A program made the position numbers and the translations under genes. This document shows, one piece after another, positions 33,258 through 43,167 of a stretch of DNA of 64,000 bases. The notes beneath the pieces are model-generated. The model did not search any database, was not told the origin of the DNA, and worked only from the letters and a program-made list of their open reading frames with translations. This DNA comes from JAHEDH01 sp963745865 (GTDB lineage Bacteria; Actinomycetota; Acidimicrobiia; Spongiisociales; ZC4RG35). The DNA lies in contig CAVUYZ010000005.1 of the NCBI GenBank assembly GCA_963745865.1, positions 62,001 to 126,000 of the forward strand. Direction: 5' to 3'. The stretch's first letter is position 1. Each line of letters begins with the position of its first letter.

Positions 33258-34240
33258 ATGGCAGACAGGAAACGGGTGTTCTCGGGTGTACAACCCACCG
33301 GCAACCTGCACATCGGCAACTACATCGGCGCGTTCCGGAATTGGGTCGCCATGCAGGAGGACTACGACTGCATCTACTGCGTCGTCGATCTCCATGCCAT
33401 GACGGTGCCCTACGACCCGGCGATGTTCCACGCCGAGCGCATCGCCCTCGCCAAGTCGATCATCGCCTCCGGCGTCGATCCGGACCGCTCGCTGCTCTAC
33501 TTCCAGTCGCAGGTGCCCCAGCATGCCGAGCTCGCCTGGATCCTGTCGACGCTCACGGGCATCGGACAGCTCGAGCGGATGACCCAGTTCAAGGAGAAGG
33601 CGGACCGCGCCGGTCAGAACCTGGGGTTGTTGTCGTATCCGGTGCTCATGGCGGCCGACATCGTCCTCCACAAGGCGAACGCGGTGCCGGTCGGTGACGA
33701 CCAGACCCAGCACCTCGAGCTGACCCGCGATCTGGTCGAGCGCTTCAACGCTCGGTTCGGCGAGGAGTTCCCGATGCCGGAGCGGATCACCCCCGAGATC
33801 GGGGCCCGGGTCATGTCGCTCCAGGACCCGACGTCGAAGATGTCGAAGTCCGACCCGAGCGACGCCTCGCGGATCCTCCTCACCGACTCTCCGGACGTCA
33901 TCCTCAAGAAGGTCAAGTCCGCGGTGACGGATTCGGGTCGTGAGGTGTCGTACGACTGGAAGGAGAAGGCGGGGATCGCCAACCTGCTCGAGCTCTTCTC
34001 GGTGTTCTCCGGCCGCAGCATCGACTCGCTCGTGGACGAATACAGCGACGCCGGGTACGGCACCTTCAAGATCGCCGTCGCCGAGGCCATCACCGATGCC
34101 CTGACGCCGATCCGTCAGCGCATCAACGGCTTCGAGGACGAGGAGATCTCCCGGATCATGCAGCGGGGGGCGCTGGATGCCCGCCAGCGTGCAGAGCAGG
34201 AGATGATCTCGGTTCGCCGCAAGGTGGGGTTTCGGCCTGA
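33258..34240 (+). CDS. trpS: Tryptophanyl-tRNA synthetase, 3' end frameshifted
   Basis: Class I synthetase charging tRNA-Trp. The HIGH-like motif is in SGVQPTGNLHIGNYIGA and the KMSKS loop is in DPTSKMSKSDP. The start is ATG 33258 (MADRKRVFSGVQPTG), 7 bases after a perfect GGAGGA; the longer frame from 33207 is not needed. In the printed frame the gene runs on through the neighbouring antisense gene to 34640. Family proteins end after the motif seen here as RRKVGF. A one-base correction at 34226-34238 (GTGGGG or CCTGA) gives a stop at 34240, two bases before the convergent CPBP stop. I annotate that end. The length is then about 327 residues, normal for TrpS. Confidence 0.9.
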
Positions 34241-34241
34241 T

Positions 34242-34976
34242 TCACGCCACGAGGTCGGTGGCGTAGAGCAGGGCCAGGACGGCCAGCAGGTTGAACCCCG
34301 AGTGGATGAAGATCGCGACACCGAGCCGTGCCCTCCGCCGGGCGGTGTTGGCGAGGATGACACCGACGATCAGCAGCTGGGGAAGCGTGATCAACGCAGC
34401 AGCCAGCGTGTTCTCTGCGCTGAGCCCGAGGAGATGAAACGAGGCGAAGACCGCCGCCGACCCGAAGACCGCCACCCGGAACCCGCGTCGTTGTTCGAAG
34501 AGCTGATAGAGGATGCCCCGGAACATCAGCTCTTCGGCGATGGGCGCCAGCAGTGCGACGGTCAGGATCAGCAAGATCTGCGTGCCTGCGGAGCTGGCGG
34601 GGTCGATGGCGGCGGTGATCTCCTGCGTCGGTCCCGGTAGGTCGAGCCGGTCGGCGATCGGGATGACTGCGATCGAGAGGATCAGCTGGAGGCCCATCCC
34701 CAGGAAGATGAAGAGGCCGTCGATCGGCTCGACGACAAGGCCGACGTCGGCGAGCGTCGCCCCTCGACGGCGAGCCACGATCCAGGCCGTCCCGATGTGG
34801 CCGAGGTTCTGGAACAACAGCCCTACCAGCAGCACGGTTGTCGTGTCTGCGCCGAAGGCGAGCAGGGCGCCGACGAACGCGCCGGCGAACCCTCCGAGCA
34901 CGGTCAGGAGGAAGTCTCGGGCCGTCCATTCGGGCGCGTGGGGATAGGAGGGCCGCTTCGGGGCTGCGGTTTGCAT
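34242..34976 (-). CDS. CPBP-family intramembrane protease
   Basis: A 244-residue protein with about seven hydrophobic helices and the Abi/CAAX-protease signature: E148-E149 and R153 in APIAEELMFRG, H181 in FASFHLLG, and H225/N229 in FIHSGFNLLA. These are the metal-binding residues of CPBP (CAAX and bacteriocin-processing) glutamyl endopeptidases, which act within the membrane. The N-terminus is short and cytoplasmic. The substrate is unknown. It is convergent with trpS and divergent from guaB3, and its start lies 73 bases from the guaB3 start. Confidence 0.85.
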   Translation of the reverse strand: MQTAAPKRPSYPHAPEWTARDFLLTVLGGFAGAFVGALLAFGADTTTVLLVGLLFQNLGHIGTAWIVARRRGATLADVGLVVEPIDGLFIFLGMGLQLILSIAVIPIADRLDLPGPTQEITAAIDPASSAGTQILLILTVALLAPIAEELMFRGILYQLFEQRRGFRVAVFGSAAVFASFHLLGLSAENTLAAALITLPQLLIVGVILANTARRRARLGVAIFIHSGFNLLAVLALLYATDLVA

Positions 34977-35049
34977 CGGGTGGATGCTACCGACCGCGCC
35001 GCTGGTAGCCTGCGCCGTGAATTACACCTGTGTGAGGCGGAGGATCACG

Positions 35050-36207
35050 GTGGAGATTTCCATTGGCATTGGCAAAGCGGGTCGTCAGGCGTTCGGTTTC
35101 GACGATATCGCAATCGTTCCGAGCAGACGGACCCGGGACCCCGACGACATCGACATCAGCTGGCAGCTCGATGCCTTCACGTTCACGCTCCCGATGATGG
35201 GGTCGGCGATGGACGGAGCGCTGAGCCCGGCGACGGCTATCGCGATCGGCAAGCTCGGAGGCCTCGGGGTACTCAACCTCGAGGGCCTGTGGACCCGGTA
35301 TGAGGATCCGCAACCCTATTTCGACGAGATCGCCGAACTGGACAACGAGAAGGCCACCAAGCGCATGCAGGAGATCTACCTGCAGCCGGTCAACCCCGAC
35401 CTCGTCGGCCAGCGGGTCGCCGAGATGAAGGCGGCAGGCATCGTCACCGCCGCCAGCCTGACTCCACAGAAGGTCGTCGAGCTGTCACCCAAAGCGCTGG
35501 CGGCCGGCCTCGACATCCTCGTCATCCAGGGCACCGTCGTCTCGGCCGAGCACGTGTCCACCAAGGGTGGCGTGCTCAATCTGAAGGAATTCATCGCCGA
35601 CTGCGAAGTTCCGGTGATCGTGGGAGGGTGCGCCTCCTATTCGACGGCTCTCCATCTCATGCGGACCGGTGCGGTAGGCGTGCTGGTGGGTGTCGGCCCC
35701 GGTGCCGCCTGCACAACTCGCGGCGTTCTCGGAGTCGGGGTCCCGCAGGCGACGGCGATCGCCGACGCCGCCGGCGCAAGGATCCGCTACCTCGACGAGA
35801 CCGGTCGTTACGTTCACGTGATCGCCGACGGAGGTATGCGCAAGGGCGGCGACGTGGCCAAGGCGATCGCCTGCGGTGCGGACGCCGTGATGATCGGCTC
35901 GCCGTTGGCCTCGGCCGACGAGGCGCCAGGCAAGGGCTACCACTGGGGAATGGCGACGTTCCATCCCGATCTGCCGCGAGGGGCCAGGGTCCAGGTGGGG
36001 AACCTCGGCTCGCTCGACGAGATCCTCGTCGGCCCGGCTGACGAGAACGACGGGCGCAAGAATCTGTTCGGAGCGCTCCGGGTGTCGATGGCGACGACCG
36101 GCTACTCCGACATCAAGGAATTCCAGAAGGCAGAGGTCATGATCGCCCCGAGCCTCCAGACGGAAGGCAAGTCCCTCCAGCGGAGCCAGGGCGTGGGGAT
36201 GGGATGA
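35050..36207 (+). CDS. guaB3: GuaB3-type IMP dehydrogenase-family protein
   Basis: A 385-residue TIM-barrel protein without CBS domains. Its N-terminus EISIGIGKAGRQAFGFDDIAIVPSRRTRDP is typical of the actinobacterial GuaB3 subgroup. The catalytic cysteine region is GAACTTRGVLGVG (C221), and the flap and phosphate loops ADGGMRKGGD and MIGSPLA are present. GuaB3 proteins are related to IMP dehydrogenase and GMP reductase; their exact reaction differs between reports. Start: GTG 35050 with GGAGG 7 bases upstream. It overlaps guaA by 4 bases, supporting a role in guanine nucleotide synthesis or recycling. Confidence 0.88.
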   Translation: MEISIGIGKAGRQAFGFDDIAIVPSRRTRDPDDIDISWQLDAFTFTLPMMGSAMDGALSPATAIAIGKLGGLGVLNLEGLWTRYEDPQPYFDEIAELDNEKATKRMQEIYLQPVNPDLVGQRVAEMKAAGIVTAASLTPQKVVELSPKALAAGLDILVIQGTVVSAEHVSTKGGVLNLKEFIADCEVPVIVGGCASYSTALHLMRTGAVGVLVGVGPGAACTTRGVLGVGVPQATAIADAAGARIRYLDETGRYVHVIADGGMRKGGDVAKAIACGADAVMIGSPLASADEAPGKGYHWGMATFHPDLPRGARVQVGNLGSLDEILVGPADENDGRKNLFGALRVSMATTGYSDIKEFQKAEVMIAPSLQTEGKSLQRSQGVGMG

Positions 36208-37745
36208 GCCACGAGTTCGACCAGGTCCTCGTCGTCGATCTCGGAGCCCAGTACGCACAGCTGATCGCCCGGCGGGTCCGTGAGGCGCACGTCTTCTCGG
36301 AGATCGTGCCCCGGACCATCTCTGCGGCCGAGGTGCAGGAACGACGGCCGGTGGGGATCATCCTGTCAGGCGGCCCGGCGTCGGTGTATGCCGAGAACGC
36401 TCACACGATCGACCCCGGGATCCTCGATCTCGGGATCCCCGTGCTGGGAATCTGTTACGGCCATCAGCTCATCGCCGCCCTGCTGGGCGGCTCGGTCGCC
36501 AACACCGGTCTTGGGGAGTACGGCAAGACGGAGCTGACCGTCGACACGACGGACTGTCTCCTGTTCTCCGATCTGCCCGAGGCGCAGAACGTGTGGATGA
36601 GCCACCGCGACACGGTGTCGGAGGTCCCGGCCGGATTCGTGTCGACCGCCTCCAGCCCGCACGCTCCGGTCGCCGCCATGGAGGATCGCCAACGGGGCAT
36701 CTTCGGCGTTCAGTTTCATCCCGAGGTGGCGCACACCGATCGGGGCATGGAGGTCCTGAAGCGGTTCCTCTACGACGGCTGCGGGGCGCGCCCCACCTGG
36801 ACGCACTTTTCGATCATCGAGGACGCCGTCGAAACCATCCGAAGCCAGGTCGGCACCGAGGGCGTGATCTGCGGCTTGTCCGGCGGCGTCGACTCTTCGG
36901 TGGCAGCCGCCCTGGTCCATGCCGCAGTCGGCGATCAGCTCACCTGCATCTTCGTCGATCACGGGCTTCTCCGAAAGGACGAGGCGATCCAGGTGGTGGA
37001 GACGTTCCGCAACCACTTCAACGTTCGTCTCGTCCATGTGGACGCGTCCGATCGATTCATCGACGCGCTCGCCGGGGTCACCGACCCCGAAGAGAAGCGG
37101 AAGATCATCGGAGAGATGTTCATCAGGGTCTTCGAGGACGCGGCCGCCGATCTGTCCGATGCCCGGTTCCTGGTCCAGGGGACGCTCTATCCCGATGTGA
37201 TCGAGTCCGGGACCGGTTCTGCGGCGAAGATCAAGAGCCATCACAACGTCGGCGGACTGCCGGACGACATGCAATTCGAGTTGGTCGAACCGCTCCGCGA
37301 TCTCTTCAAGGACGAGGTGCGTGCGGTGGGCGAAGAGCTGGGTCTGCCCGAGGACATCGTCTGGAGACAGCCGTTCCCGGGGCCGGGACTGGCGGTCAGG
37401 ATCATCGGTGACGTGACGCGGGAACGTCTGGCGATCCTGCGCGAGGCGGACGCAGTCGTGCGGGACGAACTCAAGCGGGCAGGGCTCGAGCGAGAGATCT
37501 GGCAGGCGTTCGGCGTGCTTCCCGCCATCCGCACGGTCGGGGTGCAGGGTGACGGACGGACCTACGCCCATCCTTTGATCATCCGGGCTGTGACCAGCGA
37601 GGACGCGATGACAGCCGATTGGGCCCGGCTGCCCTACGAAGTCCTCGAGAAGATCTCCAACCGTGTGATCAACGAGGTCGATGGGATCAACCGTGTCGCA
37701 TACGACGTCTCGTCGAAACCGCCGGCGACGATTGAATGGGAATGA
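36204..37745 (+). CDS. guaA: GMP synthase (glutamine-hydrolysing)
   Basis: Converts XMP to GMP using glutamine and ATP. The N-terminal class I amidotransferase has its catalytic cysteine C84 in GICYGHQL and histidine/glutamate in FHPEVAH. The ATP-pyrophosphatase P-loop is GLSGGVDSSVAAALVH. The C-terminal dimerisation domain ends ...PPATIEWE. The full length of 513 residues is normal. The ATG at 36204 overlaps the guaB3 stop. The next gene starts 73 bases later. Confidence 0.97.
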   Translation: MSHEFDQVLVVDLGAQYAQLIARRVREAHVFSEIVPRTISAAEVQERRPVGIILSGGPASVYAENAHTIDPGILDLGIPVLGICYGHQLIAALLGGSVANTGLGEYGKTELTVDTTDCLLFSDLPEAQNVWMSHRDTVSEVPAGFVSTASSPHAPVAAMEDRQRGIFGVQFHPEVAHTDRGMEVLKRFLYDGCGARPTWTHFSIIEDAVETIRSQVGTEGVICGLSGGVDSSVAAALVHAAVGDQLTCIFVDHGLLRKDEAIQVVETFRNHFNVRLVHVDASDRFIDALAGVTDPEEKRKIIGEMFIRVFEDAAADLSDARFLVQGTLYPDVIESGTGSAAKIKSHHNVGGLPDDMQFELVEPLRDLFKDEVRAVGEELGLPEDIVWRQPFPGPGLAVRIIGDVTRERLAILREADAVVRDELKRAGLEREIWQAFGVLPAIRTVGVQGDGRTYAHPLIIRAVTSEDAMTADWARLPYEVLEKISNRVINEVDGINRVAYDVSSKPPATIEWE

Positions 37746-37765
37746 AGCTGAAAGGGAATGAAGCT
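37738..37765 (+). repeat. Short direct repeat at the guaA stop
   Basis: GGGAATGAAGCT occurs twice with a 16-base period, at 37738-37749 and 37754-37765, across and just past the guaA stop codon. The second copy is followed by a GAAGC-rich stretch that can fold weakly. Function is unknown. Confidence 0.4.
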
Positions 37766-37818
37766 TCAGAAGCCTTCCTGACCCGCCGATACCGAGGATG
37801 AATCTGTGAGGTGAGTCG

Positions 37819-39920
37819 TTGAACTGGGCGGAATCCCCGGAATTGATGGAAATCTTCCTCGGCGAGATCGATGAGCGATCTGGCCGTCTGGTTGCCGGTG
37901 CCGCCGACCTCCCCTCCGCGATGGGCGATAGCGACCTCGTGGAGGGTCTGGTGCGTGATGCCCACACTCTGAAGGGCTCTTCGCAGATGATCGGGATGGC
38001 CGACATCGGGTCGGTCGCTGCCGGGATGGAACGGGTGTGGAAGCTTCTCCGCGACGGGGAGATCGATCCCGATCCGCAGGTCGCCGAATTGCTCCACGCC
38101 GCAGCCGAGCTCTTGCCGCTCGCAGCACGGGACGCCGGGCGGACGGCCGAATTGACCGAGGCCGCCGATCGGCTCTCGCTCATCGCCGAGCGTTCCCAGA
38201 ACGGCTCTGGCGGTTCCGCCCGACCGCTGGAGTCGCCCGTCCAGATCCCGTCACCGACTCCACCCAGGGATGAGGGCTCGGTCACGGCTTCCGAACCCGG
38301 GACCGTCGACGCATCCGAGCTCTCGACATCGGAGCTGGGTGGGCTCCTGACCGGTCTCAAGGACGAGCTCTCGTCGACGGTGACGAGAGTCGACACCGGC
38401 GACCTGTACTCGTTGATCAACCGCTCGGTGGAGATCGCACTCGAGACCGAGGCCCTTGCCGACCTGACCCATGTCTCGATCCACGGCGCAGATCCGGAGC
38501 GGTTGCTGATGGCGTGGCGCGGCCAGCTCGAGCGTCTCGCCTCCGAAGTCGGTGATCTGCAGAACCGCGCCGTCTCGCTTGCCAACATCCCAGTGGGGGA
38601 GGCGACCGCCACGTTCCCGCAGTTGGCCCGCTTCCTCGGGCGGAAGCTCGGGAGGGAAGTGTCTTTCGAGATGGCGGGTACCGAAGTGATGATCGACCGC
38701 CAGATCGTCGACCTGATCCGGGAACCGCTTCGACATCTGGTCGTGAACGCGATCGATCACGGTATCGAGTCGACCGACCACCGGCTGGCGCTCGGGAAGC
38801 CGGCGAAGGGACTGGTCCGACTGTCCGCCGAGCTTCGCGACGACCGGCTGTTGATCATCCTGACCGACGACGGACGGGGCATCGATTGGGACGAGGTGAC
38901 TGCACTCGCTCGCAAGCGGGGACTGAGCACCGGTAGATCGGAGATCGAGGCACATCTCTTCCGTCCCAACTTCACGACGGTCAGCAAACCCACCGAATTC
39001 AGCGGCACCGGGGAGGGCCTGGCCCTCGTCGCAGACGCGGCCGACCGGGTCGGCGGGAGCGTCGAAATCGACTCCGATCGCGATCGTGGGAACCACCATC
39101 TCGCTCGATCTCCCTCGCTCGCTCATTCTGCAAGACGTGGTGATCGTCGCAGTCGACGACTGCGTTCTTCGCGCTGTCGACCGCTGCGGTGCTCGGCAGC
39201 ATCGAGATGTCGTCGTCCGAGGTGACCGTGATCGAGGGCTTTCGAACGGTTGCGTTCCGGGGCGAGAACATCCCGGTCATCGATCTCGGTCGCTTCGTCG
39301 GCATGCCGAACAGCGGTCTCGAACGGGATGGCCTGATCGTCTCGACCCGCTCCGGTCTGATCGCAGTCACCGTCGACGAGGTCGTCGACCAGCGGCGAGT
39401 CGCCGTCAAGAGCCTCGGCCCGATCCTCGAAGGAGCCGGCCACCTGACGGGTGCCGCGTTCCTCGGGGGCGGTGAGGTCCTGGTCGTCGTCGACCACAAC
39501 CATTTGGGCGAGACGGCCCGCCAGCCGACGCCGGATTCGGGCCTGCGGCAGCGTCTGCTCGTCGTTGACGACTCCGCGGGTGTGAGGCGGCTCCTGGCCG
39601 CCACCCTGGCGAGTTGCGGGTATGACGTGGTCGTGGCGGCGTCCGCCCGCGACGCGGTCGTCGAGATGGCGGACAAGAAGTTCGATGCTCTCATCGTCGA
39701 CTATTCGATGCCGCAGTCCAGCGGCATCCAGTTGGTGAGAGCGCTGCGGAGCTCGGGTGTGAAGATCCCGATGGTCATGGTCTCGGCCGTGGCGACCGAG
39801 GAGGAGAAGGCCGCTGCTGCCCGGGCAGGCGTCGACGCCTATCTCGACAAGTTCGACCTGCGCCGGGGCGTTCTGGTCGGCACCGTCAGGCGACTGCTCG
39901 AAGACCGGGTGTCGGCGTGA
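37819..39920 (+). CDS. Hybrid CheA-type histidine kinase: Hpt, HATPase, CheW, receiver (two frameshifts)
   Basis: Read across three frames, this is a protein of about 700 residues. It has an N-terminal Hpt domain with phospho-histidine H49 in AHTLKGSS and a linker. A CheA-type ATPase follows (N box HLVVNAIDHGIES, G1 DDGRGID, G2 SGTGEGLAL), then a CheW-like domain (LILQDVVIVAVDD through FRGENIPVIDLGRFVG). A C-terminal receiver ends it, with acidic pair VDDSAG, phospho-acceptor VDYSMP and lysine YLDKFD. Frames change near 39090 (to VGTTISLDLP) and near 39170 (to FALSTAAVLGSIE). Both shifts have the phase of one extra base, so I read one gene. The start is TTG 37819 with GAGGTGA 5 bases upstream. 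No other chemotaxis or flagellar gene is in the window. This architecture suits ChpA- or FrzE-like control of motility, development or surface behaviour. Confidence 0.75.
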
Positions 39921-39959
39921 GGAAGCGTCCCGCCATGTCCCGCTACCGTTCCACCGACA

Positions 39960-40877
39960 GTGAGTAGCAGCGACCTCGCCCTCATCGGCGGCGCCGTCCT
40001 GGCCGTCCTCGGCGCAGTGGCCGTCGTCTACGCGATCCGGACCACGGTGGTCTGGCGCAGGGAAGTCCGTCGCGCCCAACTCGAACGAGACGACGCTCAC
40101 ACCATCAAGAACGACTTCGTAGCGATGGTCAGCCATGAGCTCCGCACCCCGCTCACCTCGATCGCCGGGTTCGCCGAGACGCTCGAGTCGACCTGGGAGT
40201 CGATCTCGCAGGCCGAGGTCGACGAGTTCCTGTCCATCATCACCAATCAGGCCCAGGTGCTTGGCGAGTTGGTCGAGGACATCCTCGTGATTCCCCGCCT
40301 CGACGCCCAACGACTGCCACTGAACAACGAGATGATCGACCTGTCCGACCTGGTCCACGAGGTCGTCGACATCACGTTCCCCGAACCCGGCCACATCACC
40401 ATGTCGGAAGACGGCCGCAAGGAGTCGAAGGCCGATGTCTCGATTCCCGGCGGGGTCAGGGCATTCGGCGACCGTCGACGGGTCAAGCAGGTGCTCCGCA
40501 ATCTGATGAGCAACGCCGTCAAGTACGGCGGCCAGTACGTGCTCATCGAGGGGTTCCCGCACGGCGAGCACTTCGTCGTCGTCGTGTCCGACAACGGCGC
40601 CGGGATCGTCGACACCGACATCAATCGGATCTTCGAGCACTTCGAGCAGGTCTCCAAGGGCGACTCCCGGTCTGCGACCGGCATCGGGCTCGGACTTCCG
40701 ATCGCCAGAAAGCTTGCGAGGGCGATGGGCGGCGAGGTCTGGTACGAGAAGCGGTTCCCGACCGGCAGCCGGTTCTGTTTCTCCGTGACGGTGACCCCCG
40801 AGTCCCAGCAGCGGATCCTCGGCGAGCGGGCGGCGCAGGCCCAGGAGGCCCGCGAAGGAGCCTTGGCGCGCCGCTGA
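39960..40877 (+). CDS. Sensor histidine kinase
   Basis: A 305-residue kinase with one N-terminal membrane helix (residues 6-26) and almost no sensor domain. The HisKA dimerisation helix has the phospho-histidine in FVAMVSHELRTPLTS. The ATPase domain has N box LRNLMSNAVKYG, G1 SDNGAGI and G2 ATGIGLGLPIARKL. The start is GTG 39960, 39 bases after the receiver-bearing CheA gene on the same strand. The two may therefore work together, with the upstream receiver as a possible phosphate acceptor (inference). No separate response regulator is adjacent. Confidence 0.88.
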   Translation: MSSSDLALIGGAVLAVLGAVAVVYAIRTTVVWRREVRRAQLERDDAHTIKNDFVAMVSHELRTPLTSIAGFAETLESTWESISQAEVDEFLSIITNQAQVLGELVEDILVIPRLDAQRLPLNNEMIDLSDLVHEVVDITFPEPGHITMSEDGRKESKADVSIPGGVRAFGDRRRVKQVLRNLMSNAVKYGGQYVLIEGFPHGEHFVVVVSDNGAGIVDTDINRIFEHFEQVSKGDSRSATGIGLGLPIARKLARAMGGEVWYEKRFPTGSRFCFSVTVTPESQQRILGERAAQAQEAREGALARR

Positions 40878-40929
40878 GCCGGAACGACACCGATGTGATT
40901 CGACATCGGGCCACGTGTACCCTCTCAGT

Positions 40930-43167
40930 GTGCAAGCGCAATGGTTCGACCCCGAGTGGATCGGTGACGATCCGACCGATTCGCCGCTGTTCAAGGACCT
41001 CAACCCGACGCAGCGGGAAGCGGTGGCGGCGACGGATGGTCCGGTCGTGGTGGTCGCCGGAGCCGGGTCCGGCAAGACCAGGGTTCTGACCTACCGCATC
41101 GCCCACCTGATCCGCGACCTCAAGGTGCCGCCGTCGTCCGTGTTGGCGATCACCTTCACCAACAAGGCCGCCAACGAGATGAAAGAGCGGGTGACCGACC
41201 TCGTCGGGGGAGCGGTCAACCAGATGTGGGTGTCGACATTCCACTCGGCGTGCGTGCGGATCCTGAGGCGGGAAGCACACCGATTCGGGTACCGCTCCGG
41301 CTTCTCGATCTATGACGAGGCGGATTCGGTCCGACTGATCACCCAGTGCGTCAAGGATCTCGACCTGGACACGAAACGCTTCCCGCCGAAGAGCATCAAG
41401 GCGACGATCTCCAACGCCAAGAACGAGCTGATCGATTTCGAGTCGTTCTCGAACACCGACTCGGGCTTCTACCACGAGCAGGTCACCGACGTGTACCGGC
41501 TGTACCAGCGGCGACTGCTCGAGGCGTCGGCGATGGACTTCGACGATCTGCTGATGGTCACCGTCGAGTTGTTCGGCGCCTTCCCCGACGTCCTGGCCCA
41601 GTATCAGAACCGGTTCCGCTACGTCATGGTCGACGAGTACCAGGACACGAACCGGGCGCAATACATGCTGGTGAAGATGCTCACCGACAGCCACCGCAAC
41701 ATCTGCGTGGTTGGCGACAGCGACCAGAGCATCTATCGCTGGAGGGGCGCCGACGTCCGCAACATCCTCGACTTCGAGAAGGACTATGCCGATGCCAGGG
41801 TGATCGTCCTCGAGCAGAACTACCGGTCGACGACGACCATCCTCGACGCCGCCAACGCCCTGATCGCCAACAATCCCCGGCGTCAGTCCAAGAACCTGTG
41901 GAGCGACAGGGGCCCGGGAGCCAAGATCATCCGCTTCGAGGGCGAGGACGAGCACGACGAGGCCGGCTACGTCGTCGATCAGGTCGAGCGTCTCATCGAG
42001 GCCGGACACAATCCCGGCGACATGGCGGTGTTCTATCGGACGAATGCCCAGAGCCGGGTGCTCGAGGACGTGTTCGTGCGGCGAGGGCTCACCTACACCG
42101 TGATCGGCAGCGTTCGGTTCTACGAGCGTCGCGAGATCAAGGACCTCATGGCATATCTCCGGGGGGTGGTGAACCCGGACGACCAGGTGGCGATCAAGCG
42201 CATCATCAACGAGCCGAAGCGGGGCATCGGCGACACGACCGTCGCTCATGTCGACCGCTTCGCACAGAAGCACTCGATCACGTTCTTCGACGCTCTCCGG
42301 AGGGTCGAAGAGATCGACGCCCTCAACTCGGGTGCCGTCCGTCGGGTCCAGGAGTTCCTGGCCGTGATGGATCTCATCACCGAGCGTGCGGTGAACGGCA
42401 CCGTGGAGTCTGCAGTGGTCGCGGCGATCGACGACACCGGGTACTCCCGGTACCTCGAATCGGAACGGACGATCGAGGCACTCGGCCGACTCGAGAACCT
42501 GCGCGAGTTGCAGTCGGTGGCCTCCGAGTTCGAAGAGGTGAACTCCGGCTCATCGATCGACGGTGAGGCCTTCGACGACATGTCGACGATGCGGAGGCTC
42601 GAGATCTTCCTCGAGCAGACCGCACTCGTGAACGACGTCGACTCACTCGACGACGGTGCCGGGGCCGTCACGCTCATGACGCTTCACACGGCAAAAGGCC
42701 TCGAGTTCCCGATCGTGTTCCTGGTCGGGATGGAGGACGGAGTCTTCCCGCACATGCGAACGCTCGGGGAGCCGGCCGAGCTCGAAGAGGAGCGCCGGCT
42801 CGCCTACGTCGGGATCACGCGGGCGCAGGAGCAGCTGTTCCTCACCTCGTCGTGGAGTCGCACCCTGTGGGGGGCGACCAACTACAACCCGGCGAGTCGG
42901 TTCCTCAAGGAAGTCCCATCCCATCTTCTCGAATCGGCCGAGCGGAGAAACCGCCACGCACGATCCGAATCGGTTTCGGGGCCAACGCACACGGTGTCGT
43001 CGGGAGACATCTCGGCCGGCGACCGTGTCAGGCACGACAAGTGGGGCCTCGGCACGGTGCAGGAGGTGATCGGCGGCGGCGACAGGGCCGAAGCCGTCGT
43101 CGTGTTCGACGAGCAGGGCAGGAAGCGACTGTTGTTGGCGTGGGCGCCCCTCGAGCAGGTCAGCTGA
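40930..43167 (+). CDS. uvrD: ATP-dependent DNA helicase UvrD/PcrA
   Basis: A superfamily 1A 3'-5' helicase for nucleotide excision and mismatch-type repair and for removing protein blocks. Motifs in order are LNPTQREAV (Q), VVAGAGSGKTRVLT (I), AITFTNKAANEMKERV (Ia), VDEYQDTNRAQY (II), VVGDSDQSIYRWRGAD (III), LEQNYRST (IV), MTLHTAKGLEFPIVFLVGMEDG (V) and RRLAYVGITRA (VI). The C-terminal tail ends in a PcrA-type Tudor-like domain (GDRVRHDKWGLGTV). The start is either GTG 40915 or GTG 40930. A TACCCT -10-like box at 40917-40922 favours a near-leaderless start at 40930. A second UvrD-type gene lies at 50191-52996. Confidence 0.93.
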   Translation: MQAQWFDPEWIGDDPTDSPLFKDLNPTQREAVAATDGPVVVVAGAGSGKTRVLTYRIAHLIRDLKVPPSSVLAITFTNKAANEMKERVTDLVGGAVNQMWVSTFHSACVRILRREAHRFGYRSGFSIYDEADSVRLITQCVKDLDLDTKRFPPKSIKATISNAKNELIDFESFSNTDSGFYHEQVTDVYRLYQRRLLEASAMDFDDLLMVTVELFGAFPDVLAQYQNRFRYVMVDEYQDTNRAQYMLVKMLTDSHRNICVVGDSDQSIYRWRGADVRNILDFEKDYADARVIVLEQNYRSTTTILDAANALIANNPRRQSKNLWSDRGPGAKIIRFEGEDEHDEAGYVVDQVERLIEAGHNPGDMAVFYRTNAQSRVLEDVFVRRGLTYTVIGSVRFYERREIKDLMAYLRGVVNPDDQVAIKRIINEPKRGIGDTTVAHVDRFAQKHSITFFDALRRVEEIDALNSGAVRRVQEFLAVMDLITERAVNGTVESAVVAAIDDTGYSRYLESERTIEALGRLENLRELQSVASEFEEVNSGSSIDGEAFDDMSTMRRLEIFLEQTALVNDVDSLDDGAGAVTLMTLHTAKGLEFPIVFLVGMEDGVFPHMRTLGEPAELEEERRLAYVGITRAQEQLFLTSSWSRTLWGATNYNPASRFLKEVPSHLLESAERRNRHARSESVSGPTHTVSSGDISAGDRVRHDKWGLGTVQEVIGGGDRAEAVVVFDEQGRKRLLLAWAPLEQVS

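Noticed and set aside
34241..34640. A 130-residue C-terminal extension of TrpS
   Set aside because: It is the antisense of the CPBP gene, is full of Asp/Arg/Gln as expected of a shadow frame, and TrpS family proteins end before it.
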